From Poecilobothrus nobilitatus (lineage: Eukaryota; Arthropoda; Insecta; Diptera; Dolichopodidae), in contig OX352773.1 of assembly GCA_947095535.1 (NCBI GenBank), positions 271,676,515-271,740,514 of the forward strand: a stretch of 64,000 nt of DNA, written 5' to 3'. The notes beneath the pieces are model-generated. The model was not told the DNA's origin. It was given only the letters and a program-made list of their open reading frames with translations, and made no database searches. A program made the translations under genes and the position numbers. Below are positions 23,296 through 35,165 of the stretch, piece by piece. The number at the start of each line of letters is the position of its first letter. Position 1 is the first letter of the stretch.

Positions 23296-24130
23296 TTACG
23301 TGTCGAGTGTAGGGTTAACTAGTTTAAGTACTGGTTCTTCGCATAACATTTTTTTCAATGTTTCAAAAGCCTGCTCTTGTTCGGGTTTAAACACGAATTT
23401 TGAGTCTTTCTTTAGTAAGTCCGTAAGTGTTCTCGCTATATGCGCATAGCTTGATATGAACTTCCGATAAAACCAAGTTAGACCTAAGAAACTCTGTAGT
23501 TGTTTCATGGTTGTTAGTTTTGGAAAATTTTGAACGGCTTTGCTTTTCTCACTTGATGGCGTAATGCTTCCGTTTTGAATAATGTGTCCTAAAACTTCGA
23601 AAACGCAGTTCTGCACGAATTTGCACTTTTCCCACTTTATATGAAGAGTATGCTTCTGCGCTTCTTCCAATATAGTATAGCTACTTAATTTTTCCAAGTT
23701 ATCTACCTCGCTATTTTCTGGAATGATTAGATCGTCTACATATACAACGACATAATTCGCTCTCATCATTTCATGAAATATTGTGTTTTTGTAACGTTGA
23801 AATATCGCTGGTGGATATCGCACAAAGAAATGCTTTTGGTACAAAAAAAATTTTTAAAAATTCATATTGCCATCTGGCGTTATGAAGAAAATATATTTTT
23901 GACTTTCCTTTTCAATATTTACGTGAAAAAACCCATTCTTTAAATCAAGGGTTGTAAATATTTTTGCATCATACAGTTTTTCTAATACTTCTTTCATGTT
24001 CGGTAATGGCTAAGGATCTTTAATTATCTTGTTCTTCAACTTACGGTAGTCCACGCACAATCGATTGCTTCCATCTTTTTTTTGACTAGAATGACAGGGC
24101 TTGTAAAATCTGATTTACTATGCCTTATTA
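23296..24130 (-). pseudogene. Gypsy reverse transcriptase fragment
   Basis: RT fingers and palm of a Ty3/gypsy element in two frames. The upstream part (about 23870-24130) shows a TSPVILVKKKDGS pattern, then LCVDYRKL, then TLDLKNGFFHV, the expected motif order. The downstream open frame (23296-23844, 182 codons) contains the catalytic box VVVYVDDLII (YVDD at 23731-23742), a LGHII segment, and FLGLTWFYRKFI of the connection region. A TAG stop replaces a codon in the DP.PLP motif (24010-24012), and a frameshift lies near an A run at 23840-23870. This part is the best-preserved coding sequence in the window, but it is inactive. Confidence 0.9.
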
Positions 24131-24400
24131 TTTTTTGCGCTAACCATTTGTCGAAATGTTTGTTGATAGCTTCTCGTTCTAGCGATGCTCATCTTCTCAG
24201 TTTGCTGTACACGCGTAACGTTGTCTAGAAAATCTCTTCCTAATAGGACTTTATCCATTATCCAATTATCGGGTACGACATGGAATCGCGTTGGGTATTT
24301 TCTCGAGCTAAGCGCTATCGCAACCTTAAATGAACCTAAAGTATTCCTTACTTGTCCACCAAATCCTTTCAAAACCAAACTTCGGGCGTCATATTTGGCT
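24131..24400 (-). pseudogene. Gypsy protease region fragment
   Basis: The minus-strand frame contains a KVLLGRDFLDN segment, the conserved C-terminal pattern of retroviral-type aspartic proteases (LLG.DFL), preceded by a strand-rich region. I do not see the catalytic DSG/DTG box clearly. It lies between the zinc knuckle and the RT, as expected. Confidence 0.65.
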
Positions 24401-24439
24401 CCACCAATACCTATCCTGTAGAATTTGTTACCAGTATTT

Positions 24440-25235
24440 TCTTCCTTTCCCGGTTTGTTTGGACAACTCGGCGCAATATGCCCGAACTGGTTGCATTTGA
24501 AACAACGCGTTGCTTTATGTTTGTCGGGGCGTTTTCTGGTTTCATGAGATCTGCTACCACAGTTCCCACATCTTCGGTTTGGTGTCGGTTGGCTAGATTG
24601 GCTAGTGTTGTATATACGATTTGGGTGAGAGATTTAATGACTTCTGCACTCGTCTCTTATTCTAAGCATATTCTCGTACACTCTTAAATCTTTCCTTTAG
24701 TTCTGCTACAGATGATGCTTCGTATAAAACCCTTTTATTCAATGTAATGTCATAGCATTACATATGCTATGATAGATCCTTCATCGACATTTCCTTTATT
24801 CGTTATGTGTTTTACGGCGTATAAGTACTCCAATAAACTCTCATTTGGCCTTTTTCTTCGCGCTTCTAACATTTTGTGCACTTGAATACTTGATGGTTCA
24901 TCTTCAAAATCTTTTTCCAATTCCTTTAATTCTTTCCACGTATATATTCCCGTTGTTGCTTCCACTGCCAACTTAGATGCAGAGAGTCTTCCACATCTTT
25001 AAACAAGAAGTTCATGGTGTTTGTATTTCCTGCTTGTGATACCTCATCGGTTAGGTGAGGTACCCCTTCAAACTCATGTTTGATGTTTCGTTTCTGTTTC
25101 GATACTGCTAACTATACGTTTGATTAAATCCTTTGTTTTTGTACCAAACTGGCAAACCTTGTTTCTTTAGGTAGTTCCCTAGTTAATAATGCCTTCAATT
25201 TTTCCATACGACGATTAGAACAGTCATGAAGCTTA
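24440..25235 (-). pseudogene. Gypsy gag remnant with CCHC zinc knuckle
   Basis: Minus strand, several frames. The C-terminal part has a perfect CX2CX4HX4C knuckle, CFKCNQFGHIAPSC (about 24460-24504). Ahead of it is an incomplete knuckle CGNCGSRSH (about 24546-24572) lacking its last cysteine. Upstream, 24750-24971 reads TWKELKELEKDF and then MLEARRKRPNESLLEYLYAV, the pattern of Ty3/gypsy gag capsid. Further sequence to about 25235 continues gag-like in broken frames. Packaging and nucleic-acid binding would be the role in a live element. Confidence 0.8.
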
Positions 25236-25240
25236 TATTA

Positions 25241-26113
25241 TAACTCGATTTTTGTTTAATATAACAAATTTTTTTAGTTTATTTTTATAATGATTTCAAA
25301 TGCTAAAAGTGTAAAGATTATAACTACCATTTTTCTTTAATTTGCGCTTTCAGCACCGGTCGGTCTAAAAGATTATTTAAAATTTTTAATTATATAATAG
25401 ACTTTGTTATAATTTATTTTATTAATGGTGTTATAATTAATTAAAAAAATGTATTGTAAGATTGAATACGTTTAATTTTCTCTTTATTAAAATTAAAAAA
25501 TCTTTATTTCATTCCCATTTGTTTTTGTTTTTGTTTGTACTAATATTTGGATGTTGTACCCAATTTTATTTTCAATGTGTGTTATTTAATTCTATGTGAA
25601 CGATTTGTATTATAAAGTTCAATATGTTTAATTATTATTATTAAATGACAATGAAAAAACAATAACAAACTACCGAACTTTTGTTTTTGTTTTCCTTTTT
25701 CAATATTCATTGTCAATTTTTTTTGTGTTGTTTATGTTTTACTTGAGTTTAATGTTAAGGAAAAAAGTGAATTTGGTTAAAAATATATGTACAGGTATGT
25801 ATGTGTGAATGTTTTTTTAATCTTTCGCATTTTTATGATTTATAGTACAGATTACTAAGGTGGTTTAGGCTTTCTCCTAGACTTACTGATGGGAGACGAA
25901 TGGTCTAAGGACTTATTGCAGACCTTAGTTATTATGCTTAATGCTTGATTACATATATATGTATGTATGTATGTATACGTATTTACATTTTTATACACAT
26001 CTATCATCGAATTCTAATATACTTGTTACATCGCACGCAAACAAAAAATTTTATTACTCTTATTAACGTAAATCTACATTACGTACAAATGTATAATGCA
26101 ACAAACAAAAATT
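25241..26113. other. AT-rich DNA with (TATG)n
   Basis: (GTAT)n at about 25955-25976; no gene recognised. Any right LTR of the gypsy remnant or 5' end of the Helitron should lie here or beyond, and I could not see either. Confidence 0.45.
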
Positions 26114-27737
26114 AAACGAGGAAGAATACAGTTGCCTTTGTCAATTCTTAGATACCCGTACGAACCGTTAGTATGTTCCCAGCCTGTCACTCTGCTTACA
26201 ATATTATTTTTTTAATATTTTAGTATTTTAAAATAATTTGGGTGAATTTTATAATTTCTAGAACTATGGGTTGTACATATATTCAAACTATATGTTTATA
26301 TGTACATTCTTCAAAAAAATTTTAACCTTCCACATAACGATCATCAATCCAAAACTTTTTCAAATATTCTATAGTACCATTTAATACTAAGCGGTAAATG
26401 TATATTAAATTTACTTAGTACAATATAGTAAATATAATTTTAAATATTATATTATATTAATGCGCACATAGTATATTTATATTGTTATAACTATATCTCC
26501 ATACATTGCAATATTTCTTTAAAAATATTTCCATTTATAGAATAATTTCTTATAAGTACAATAAAATACCCATATATGTTGTAAATACGGCGCTATATAA
26601 TATACATCTATACTCTTATCATTCATTCATCAGTGACATATACGATATGTAAATAAACATGATATTATATAAGTATATAATACAATATCATATAAATAAA
26701 AATTCTTCAAGCAACCGTTATGTTGTTTATTTATTTACATTTTTTGTACTACGCATTGTATCCTCAACAATTTCAAATTATCGAGTAAAACAAAATGCAA
26801 AAAATTCGTTAAAGAAATTTGTTAGAAAATTTGAAAAAATCAAGTAACACTTTCGTCAATTATAAAGTTACCCTATATAATTAAAAAAAGTTGTTAACAG
26901 AAATATGAGTATAATATTTAAGCTTTAATTTTTGTGTATTACTTCAAAAAAATTTTAACAGGTGTTCAAGTTACAGGTGTTTAAAAATAAGAAATTTTCA
27001 GTTTTTGACCCCTTACAGCTCCTAAACAGGGGGTGATACAAAACAAAATTCTGAAATGACTCATACTTATTTTCAAAGATCTAACTTCTGTCAAAATTTC
27101 AAGTTTCCAACTTAAACCGTTTAGAAGATAGAAGGGTTAAAGTATTTTGCAAAATTTTAGTTTCGCATAACGGTAAATTAAGACACCGTATGCCACAACT
27201 ATATATCTATTGTATATAAACTTTTAAAACTAATAAAAGCTGAAATCGTTTGCCGTTTTCAAAATGAAGATATACTTTATACAACTTATGCTATAAGAAT
27301 TTAAATATAGAGCTTTTTTGAACCTTTGGGGAGCTATTGCTCCGTAACGGGTGGGGCTACAAAAAAAAGTTATTAAAAATAAAATTAATATTTTTGTGAC
27401 ATCTATCAGCAGTTAAAATTTCATAGCTCTATTTCAAAAAAAATTTGGGGATCTAAAAGTTAGGTGTTCGTAGCTACCCGAAGTTTTGGTCGGAACTCAA
27501 CCAAAAAAAATAGGGAACCTACAAATTGCTCCTAGAATATTTTGTGTAAATTTCAAGATTCTAGCTTTCTTAGTTTTTGAGTTAGCGTGCTGACGGACGG
27601 ACGGACATGGCTCAATCGACTTAGAATTTTTTTTTGATCCGATCCATACCTTTGAAGATATATCTAGCTCGCTTATTTCGAGGTGTTACAAACGGAGGAG
27701 TAATTTTATTATACCCGATCCTATCGTACAGGTATAA
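26114..27737 (+). mobile_element. Family B DINE-like element, copy A
   Basis: Full-length at about 1.62 kb. Starts AAACGAGGAAGAATACAG. The 5' subterminal repeat is ATACCCGTACGAA (26152-26164), and its inverted partner lies in the 3' terminal stem-loop (about 27711-27737). A GACGGACGGACGGAC block at 27592-27606 is followed by the conserved spacer ending GATCC.ATACC. The interior is non-coding. Structure as in INE-1/DINE-1 type elements. Confidence 0.87.
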
Positions 27738-27927
27738 AAATGATTGCCATTTCTTTGTTTGTTGTGTTTCATGAAAAAGAAAAATGTATAAAATTATATA
27801 TATGTATACATTTAGTTTTATCTACAGCAAGTTAAAAGGCAACAACAAACACTCACATGTCAAGGCAAATCTAATATTTTTATTTTACTCTGTAATAATT
27901 TTGTTAATATCTTTGTATGAAAAATTT

Positions 27928-28050
27928 TTTTTTTTTTTAATGCATTCTTTTCCACATAAATGTGGACAGGAAATTATACAGCCTTTCCTGTTTGGGGGTG
28001 GCTATAAATGTCGTAACCCACACCCACACCCCCTCGGTGTTTACGGCCCC
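27928..28050 (-). mobile_element. Truncated tRNA-derived SINE
   Basis: Same family as 19499-19690: poly(A) (here T run), TGCATT...CCACATAAATGTGGACAGG body, and a partial head with CCCTCGGTGT. The A box and part of the B box are lost by internal deletion. Flanked by imperfect direct repeats TGAAAAATTT (about 27918) and TGAAAATTTT (28051-28060). Confidence 0.8.
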
Positions 28051-28315
28051 TGAAAATTTTATTACATCTTTTAAAAAAATTTTCAACTTTCAAAAAAAAA
28101 TTACTATGCAAGCGAAATTTTCATAGACACCCTATATTTATTATTCTAGCGTTAGAAAATCAAAAATAAAAAATTCAAATCTGGTATAAATTCAAATCAA
28201 ATATCAAAAATAAAAAATTGTTGTTTGTTATTATTTTTATTACATTTTTACTTCTGTAATTTGTTTTTATGCCCTGTTCTTCTTTTTAGTACATTTCCAA
28301 AAAAATTTTGAAAAA

Positions 28316-29560
28316 ATGTGCTTATTAGTTTCACTCTGTCCCTACGTCCGTCTGTTTACAAAACTTCTACACCGTTAAAAATAGAGAAAAAAAATTTTAA
28401 CCATGGGTTAGTCTCATAAAAAAATTAATTTTGTGAAATAACTTTTTCATGTAGTCCCATCCATTACGGAGCTACAGCCCCTAAAACTTTGAAAAAGCCC
28501 TATTTTTAAATGCGTATATCTCATGTTCTGCTTAAGATTTTTTCAATCTGAAAACGTCATTCGACAAGTTTTTTTTTTACCTTTGTAAATCAATATCTGA
28601 ATTTTATAATTTTTCTAAATTTTGGTATTTAAATTCACCGTTTGTGAAAACCAAATTTTGCATGATTTTTCTACCCTCATAACTCCAGAATGCTTTTAGA
28701 TATAGGGACTTGAATTTTTGAGGTAAGAAATAACTTTTAGAATTAGTATAAGTTTGCTCAGAAATATTTTTTGGACCACGCCCTGTTTTTGAGCTATTAG
28801 GGCTCAAAAATTGAATATTTGCTATTTTTAAACACCTGTAACTTAGGCACTTGTACACATTTTACTTCGGCAAGATATAAAAATTGAAGCTACAGTAATA
28901 TATTTTCACGTGTGTTAAAGGCTTCTTTTAGTTGTATAGGGTTCCAGAGTTACAGCCCATCATAATTGCAAAAAAGCACTGCGTAATAGTTTTACAATCT
29001 AAAACCGCCAGAAGACCGAAAATTTTATTATCTCCATAAAGCAATATCAAAACTATACAATATTTTGTAATTTACTATTTAAATTTATCGTTAGGCAAAA
29101 ACCACATTTTGCATGAAATTTTTTTTTTCGTAATTCCGGCACGCCTTTAAATAGGAATCTGAAATAGTGAGACAAAAAATAACTTTTAGAATTAGTATAA
29201 GTTTCCTTGGAAAGTTTTTTTGCACCACCCCCTGTTTAAGAACTATTAGGGCTGAAAAATTGAAAATTTGCTATTGTTATAGGCACCTGTACAAATTTTT
29301 CTTCTCCAAGACATAAAAATTAAAGTTCCAGTAATATATTTTTACGTATGTTAACAATTTTTCTTAGTTATAAAGCGTTCCGGAGTTACAGCCTCTCAAA
29401 ATTCCAGAAAAGTCCTATTTTCAAATTTGTTCTTATTACAAAATATTTCTTAAATTCTATTTCTTAAATTTTCAAATTTTTGGGCAAGCCACAATTCTAA
29501 ACAGTTTGTATTGTCTTTTGGAAATGTGCGGTTTTAAAAACCGATGTTTTACATTCTACC
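28316..29560 (-). repeat. Family C repeat, multi-unit copy
   Basis: Minus-oriented copy of a repeat whose unit carries, in order, GGGGCTGTAGCTCCGTAA, a C-rich patch, TTTTTGAGCCCTAATAGCTC, CAAGTCCCTAT, GGAGTTATGA, CATGCAAAATTTGG and AACGGTGAATTTAAA. The 'GGAGYTACAGCC' landmark occurs near 28459, 28950 and 29380, so units are about 430-490 bp. The tail has GTCCCTACGTCCGTCTG (28340-28356). The start (about 29500-29560) matches other family C starts: CACATTTCCAAAAGACAATACAAA. Confidence 0.72.
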
Positions 29561-29689
29561 TTGTTCACTTTTTCTTTTATTAAATTTTTGAATTTGATAA
29601 GTATATAACAACAATTTTATAACATTTCTAATGCGATAAAATGCATTACTGCAATATTGCTATCACAATTTTAAACCAACTATAAAATG

Positions 29690-29950
29690 CCTGCTGATTT
29701 AGGATCTGGAATATTCATATATAAATAAATATTCTGGAAAAAGCGCATAATTCTGATTTTGTAGCCAACTCTAAAGTCCTTCCTAATTATATTTTTACAT
29801 ACATATTTCAACAACAAAACTTTTAAAATTGTGGGGGTTGCCACCTCCAAGTTCCCCCTAAATAAATTATCAAAACGCAACATGATATTGAATCTAACTC
29901 TAAAGTGCATCCTACTTAAATTTTTACTTCCATATTCCAGCAAAAAAAAC
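29690..29950 (-). repeat. Family E repeat, two diverged units
   Basis: AACTCTAAAGTCCTTCCTAAT (29768) and AACTCTAAAGTGCATCCTACT (29893), each followed by a TTTTTAC.T.CATAT.. segment, about 125 bp apart. The same block occurs at 49560-49910. Confidence 0.65.
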
Positions 29951-30479
29951 AAAACGGTAAAATAAATGTATAAGAAATAAAGTATAAAAATATTTTTTTT
30001 TAATAAAATTGTTGTTTCAGTTTCGCATTTGTGTCGTTTGGTGGGCCTATTTGCTAATATATATCTTACTATTGTATACCGATGAAAAGGATGTGAAGAG
30101 TCCTTTCTAATGGTATAATAAAAAATATAGGATGTCTTTGAAAATTTCACATGTATAGTGATTTTTTTTTTAAAGTTGGAATTTTTTTTTTTTTTATATT
30201 CCCACTTTGAACTGCAATATCTCAGAAACGGTAGTACCGATTAAGATGAAACAAAATGTATATTAACGATACTATTATACTCTACAAAATTGTAAAATGG
30301 TTCCAGTTTTTGTCTTACGGGAATAATATAACGGTTTAATTTACTAAATGTTAAGGAAATATTGGAGATATAAAGTACCATGATGAAGTCATCTAAATCG
30401 ATGATTACCCCTCTGCGGAAGTATATCCAAGTTGTTTACGCATGTAAAATTATAATATTGAAGTTTTAATTTACAAAAA
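29951..30479. other. AT-rich DNA, nothing recognised
   Basis: Includes a T run at 30180-30196. A short TCTCAGAAACGG...GATGAAAC segment is repeat-like but unmatched here. Confidence 0.4.
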
Positions 30480-30950
30480 TTTGTGCAATTGCCTAAGTTA
30501 TAAATCTTGAAAAATGGCAAATTTTAAATTTTTGACCCTAATTGCTCTTAAACAAGGGATGGTACAAAAACATTTTCTAACTCATGCTATTATAGTACAA
30601 TAAGCCAACTTATGCTGTAGTTCCAAAGATCTTGCTTTTCTGAAAATTGGAATTTTCTAACTAAGAGAATTCCGCAGATACGAAGAAAGAAGGAAGAAAG
30701 GAAATGTTGTAAAATTTTGTTTACACATAGGTATAATGACAATTTTAAATACTAAATTCTAAAATATTAGAAAATTCTGATATTGATTTATAAACCTTAA
30801 AAATGTTTTAAAATTGGAAATTCATGCAAAACTTAAGATATGCGCATTTGAAGGGCTTTTCCAAACTTTTAGGTCCTGTAGTCTATAATGGATCTAGCTA
30901 TGCAAAATAGTGATTGTTCCACATTATTAATTTTTTTTTAAAAACCTATC
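30480..30950 (+). repeat. Family C repeat fragment
   Basis: Contains TTGTGCAATTGCCTAAGTTAT, AAATTTTTGACCCTAATTGCTC, and GCGCATTTGAAGGGCTTTTCC in the family C order. Diverged. Confidence 0.55.
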
Positions 30951-32854
30951 CATAATAATTAAAATTGCATTGTTCTTCTTTGACAAATTTTATAAAATTG
31001 AAAATTGCGGTATTAAAGTAACCGCGATTCTAAATTATTTTTTATTGTTATTTCAAAAATCTTTAATTTTGAAACTTATGGTTTTACTGCCTTGCTTAGC
31101 TTTAAGTTTTCTATTTATTTTACTCATATATTCTTTATAAATGTCTATTAATGTTTAACTGTATGGCAACATTAACTGTCTTTACACCCATAATAACTTT
31201 CATCATAACACTTTGTTAAAAAAAATTAAAAGTATTATAAATAGACTTCACGTTATGTAAATATAGATTGCATAGCATAAAAAAATTACGAAATAAAGTT
31301 CTTTTCTTATTTCCGTTTCCTTTTTACTTTAACTCTTCTCAAATAGTAACCATAAACGGCCATAAACATATAAAAATAATAAAATAACACAATTCAAAAA
31401 AATATATGCATATGTATATAATCTTATTTTTCTTAGAATAACCATAAACATAAGGAAGTATGTATTTACAAGAAGTATTACCATTACTATCACCATTCAA
31501 AGTAAAGAACTTACATAATAATTTATTTCACTTAAAAGGCCGTCGTTGTATGATATTAGAAAATTATTATTCAACCCAAAAAAATAAAGTTTATGTTACC
31601 TTCTGCCTAAAAATAATTCAGAACAACGATCAACGAAGTTTTTACTCTGATGATATATATACATACATCAAGCCATATATACATCATATGTATGTATTTT
31701 ATTCGAATAGACTAAAAGCAAGAGCTAAAAACTGAATGCTCTAATAAAAATATTTTATGAAGCTTGAACAATGAAATGGGTTGCCATATACCAACAAAAT
31801 AAACCTTAAGGATTTGATATGTATATTATATACAAATATGTACATGTATTTAAGTATATTATAAATATAAATATATTTATGTTAAGAAATTTGATAGATA
31901 ACGATATGTTAAAAACTATAAAAAGAAAGGGAATAAGATTTCTGTGACAACTAAAAAAATTAATTGTATGAATAAGTACATTGTCCTTCATTTGAATCAC
32001 AATTAATTATTTTTTTTTTCTTTTTTGAATTTGGGTGACTGAATTTATTTTATTTGATCAGTTGTTTCTAGATAGAAACATTTTAATTTTAATATATAAC
32101 GATTTTATATATTCTTATTTATTTACTAAAAAAGAAAACCAAATATATATTAAATAATGATAATTTTGAAAAAAAAATTCTAAAGGATATTTTTTATTTA
32201 CCTATTTATTTATATAGGAATAACATATGAAATCACTTGAAATGTATTTTTTATTAAATAAATGTCCTTTCGTTAATTCATGACCAAACAAATAACGATA
32301 TTATACTCTTTAGTGTATGCTTGCTTAGTATGAAATTTTATCAAAAGTGTTAAAAATAACTACTATTTTATTTGTTTATATTCATTAGTAATAAAATACC
32401 TATAACTTTTATTTATAAAGTATATATGTGAAAAATTAACTATACCTTATTAAATGAAGAAACGTTAATGTAAGACTAGTAAAACAATACTACCAGAGTA
32501 TCAGAGACTACATAATACTACGATAATATAAAAGAAAATTTGACATTTATCTTAATTTATACATATAATCATTATATTAAATAAATTTTACGGTATTCTG
32601 CCAAAAAAATATTCAATCAAACGATTCAATTTTTATTTAATGAAATTTGGACGTACGATATTCTATATTCAGTTAATTTTTAAAAAAAGGAATTTATATT
32701 AACAAGGCAAAATGCAAAGCAAGGGGTTTTAATGGCGCATTCTTCAAAATATATTTTCTTCAGTTTTAAGGAAACCCATTTATAATAAAGAAAAGCTGTT
32801 AAGACATATAAAATATAATTTAAGAGTTTTAATATTCACGTCTTATGTCTTATT
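30951..32854. other. AT-rich DNA, nothing recognised
   Basis: About 1.9 kb. A 91-codon open frame at 31460-31735 (plus) has no recognisable motif. TA/ATAC-rich patches at 31660-31690 and 31815-31880. Confidence 0.45.
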
Positions 32855-33485
32855 TAAAAAAAAATTGTGCACTTGTCTAAAAATGGTAAATTTTAAATGG
32901 TTTACCTCTAATACAGAGAGACGTCCAAAAAAATTTGTGAGGTAGCTTATTCTAATTACAAAGTCCTTCTACTCTAAAAGGTCCTAAGTAAAAGCCTGCT
33001 GGAGTTATAACAAATTTTGAAATTCTATTATTAAGGATTGCATATATAAGGAAAAACTTGTTAAAAATCAAGAAGCACTTTTTTTAATTTTATGGTAACC
33101 TTTAATAAAACACATAAACGGTTTAGGCATATAAAAATATAATATTAAAATTTTAATTTTTGCGTATTAATTTGTAAAAATTGGAACAGATGCCTAAATT
33201 TCTGAAAATATTAAATTTTCAATTTTTTACGCGTAGCAGTTCTTAACAGCGGGTGGTACAAAACAATGTTCTTAGAGAGCTTATAATAATTTCAAAAGAT
33301 CTTTCTTATATTTTAATTTTAAGGTTCTACCTAAAAGCTTGTCGGATGTATGAAAAAAGCTAAATCTTGTAAAATTTTCTTTTTACATAACGGTAAATTT
33401 AAATATTAAATTTTAAAAAATTGTATTTTGTTGACATTGATTTATAAAGTTAATAATATGTTGTTTGAGGAGGTCTTTATATTAA
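32855..33485 (+). repeat. Family C repeat, left part (interrupted by a family B element)
   Basis: Two family C-like units: TTGTGCACTTGTCTAAAAATGG (32866) and GGAACAGATGCCTAAATTTC (33183), each followed by a TTTTTGA/TTTTTTAC-type segment. It stops after TTGATTTATAAAGTTAA... at the family B insertion. The missing continuation ATTAAGCAGAACTTGAGATA appears right after that insertion at 34984. Confidence 0.68.
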
Positions 33486-34980
33486 AAACGAGAAAGAATA
33501 CAGTTGTCTTTGTCAACTCTTAGATACTCGTACGAACCGTTAGTATGGTCACAGCCTGTCACTCTGCTTACAAATTATGTTTTTAAAATTTTAGTATTTT
33601 AAAATAATTTGGGTGGATTTTATAATTTCCAGAACTATAGATTGTACATACATATTCAAACTATATGTTTATACATTCTTCAAAAGCAAATTCTAACCTT
33701 CCACATAACGATTATCAATCAAAAACCTTTTCAAATATTCTATACTACCATTTAATACTAAGCGGTAAATGTATATTAAATTACAAAATAGTAAATATAA
33801 TTTTAAATATTATTATATTAATGCGCACATAGTATATTTATATTGTTATAAATATATCGCCATACATTGCAATATTTCTTTAAAAATATTTCCATTCACA
33901 GAATAATTTCTTATAAGTACAATAAAATTCATATACATATGTATGTAAATACGGCGCTATAAAATATACTCTTATCATCAGTGACATATACGATATGTAA
34001 ATAAATATGATATTATGTAAGAATGTATGTATGTATATCAATATCATATGTATGTATATCAATATGTAAGTATGTATGTATGTATATCAATATCATATGT
34101 ATGTATATCAATATCATATGTATATATATCAATATCTAAGTATGTATATGTATGTATATCAATATCATATAAATAAAACTTCTTCAAGCTACCGTTATAT
34201 TGTTTATTTATTTACATTTTTTTGTACTCCGCATTATATCCTTATTATATACGCATTTTCAGTTTTTGACCCCTTACAGCTCCTAAACGGCGGGTGATAC
34301 AAAAAAAAATTCTCAAATGACTCATACTTATTTTGAAAGATCTAACTTCTGTCAAAATTTCAAGTTTCCAATTTAAACCGTTTAGAAGATAGAAGGGTTA
34401 AAGGATTTTGCAATAATTCAGTTTCGCATAACGGTAAATTAAGACACCGTATAGCACAAGTATATATTCATTATATACATGTTTATAAAGCTTATAATAG
34501 CACCTATCGTTTGGAATTTTCAGATTGAAGATATACCTTATAGAGCTTGTGTTATAACAATCTAAATATAGAGATTTTTCGAACTTTCGGGGCCTGTAGC
34601 TCCTTAACGGGCGGGGCTACAGAAAAATTAATATAGTCAGAAAATTAATGTTTTTATGATATCATGGCTCTATTTCAAAAAAATTGTGGAGATCTAAAAG
34701 TTAGTTGTTTGGGAGCTACCCGAAGTTTTGGTCGGAACTCAACCAATAAAAATAGGGAACCCACAAATTGTTGTAAAAATATTTTGTGAACATTTCAAGA
34801 TTCTAGCTTTCTTAGTTTTTGAGTTAGCGTGCTGACGGACGGACGGACATGGCTTAATCGACGCAGAATTTAATTCTGATCCGATCCATACCTTTGAAGG
34901 TATATCTAGCTCGCTTATTTCGAGGTGTTACAAACGGAGGAGTAATTTTATTATACCCGATACTTATCGTACGGGTATAA
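33486..34980 (+). mobile_element. Family B DINE-like element, copy B, nested in family C
   Basis: Complete at both ends: AAACGAGAAAGAATACAG start, ATACCCG-type subterminal repeats, GACGGACGGACGGAC near 34834, and a terminal stem-loop ending CGTACGGGTATAA at 34980. Flanked on both sides by family C sequence that would be continuous without it. Carries a private minisatellite expansion at 34020-34170. Confidence 0.87.
34020..34170 (+). repeat. TATGTATGTATATCAATATCA minisatellite
   Basis: About six units of roughly 19-26 bp, each with TATCAATAT, at a site where the other family B copies (for example 40406-40430 and 52715-52740) hold one unit. Confidence 0.85.
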
Positions 34981-35165
34981 ACATTAAGCAGAACTTGAGA
35001 TAATATACAAATTTGAAAATAGGGTTTTTTCAAAGTTTAAGGGGCTGTAGCTCTAGCCATAGCATGGCTGTGGCATCTACCTTGTAGAGATTTACCGATG
35101 GTTAAAATTTCATTGCTCTATCTTTAATGGTAGGCAAACAGAGACAGAAATAAGAAGGAAATTTT
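34981..35165 (+). repeat. Family C repeat, right part
   Basis: Continues 33485 after the family B insertion: AGCAGAACTTGAGATAATATAC, AAAATAGGGTTTTTTCAAAG, GGGGCTGTAGCTCT, then GTTAAAATTTCATTGCTC. Ends near CAGAGACAGAAATAAG, a worn version of the usual GGAC tail. Confidence 0.65.

Larger units (their letters stand above)
22836..25240 (-). mobile_element. Ty3/gypsy retroelement remnant (gag-pro-RT-RH-IN, no LTRs seen)
   Basis: Five recognisable pieces lie in the normal gag-to-pol order on the minus strand, but broken by frameshifts, a stop in the RT and a large internal deletion joining RNase H to late integrase. I see no long terminal repeats at either end. The left end abuts a Helitron 3' terminus. 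The pieces are listed separately. Confidence 0.85.

Noticed and set aside
24185..24687. Plus-strand open frames across 24185-24687
   Set aside because: They are antisense to the gypsy gag and protease pieces, which carry the recognisable motifs.
31460..31735. 91-codon plus-strand frame
   Set aside because: No motif, AT-rich composition like its flanks, no promoter or splice context that supports it.
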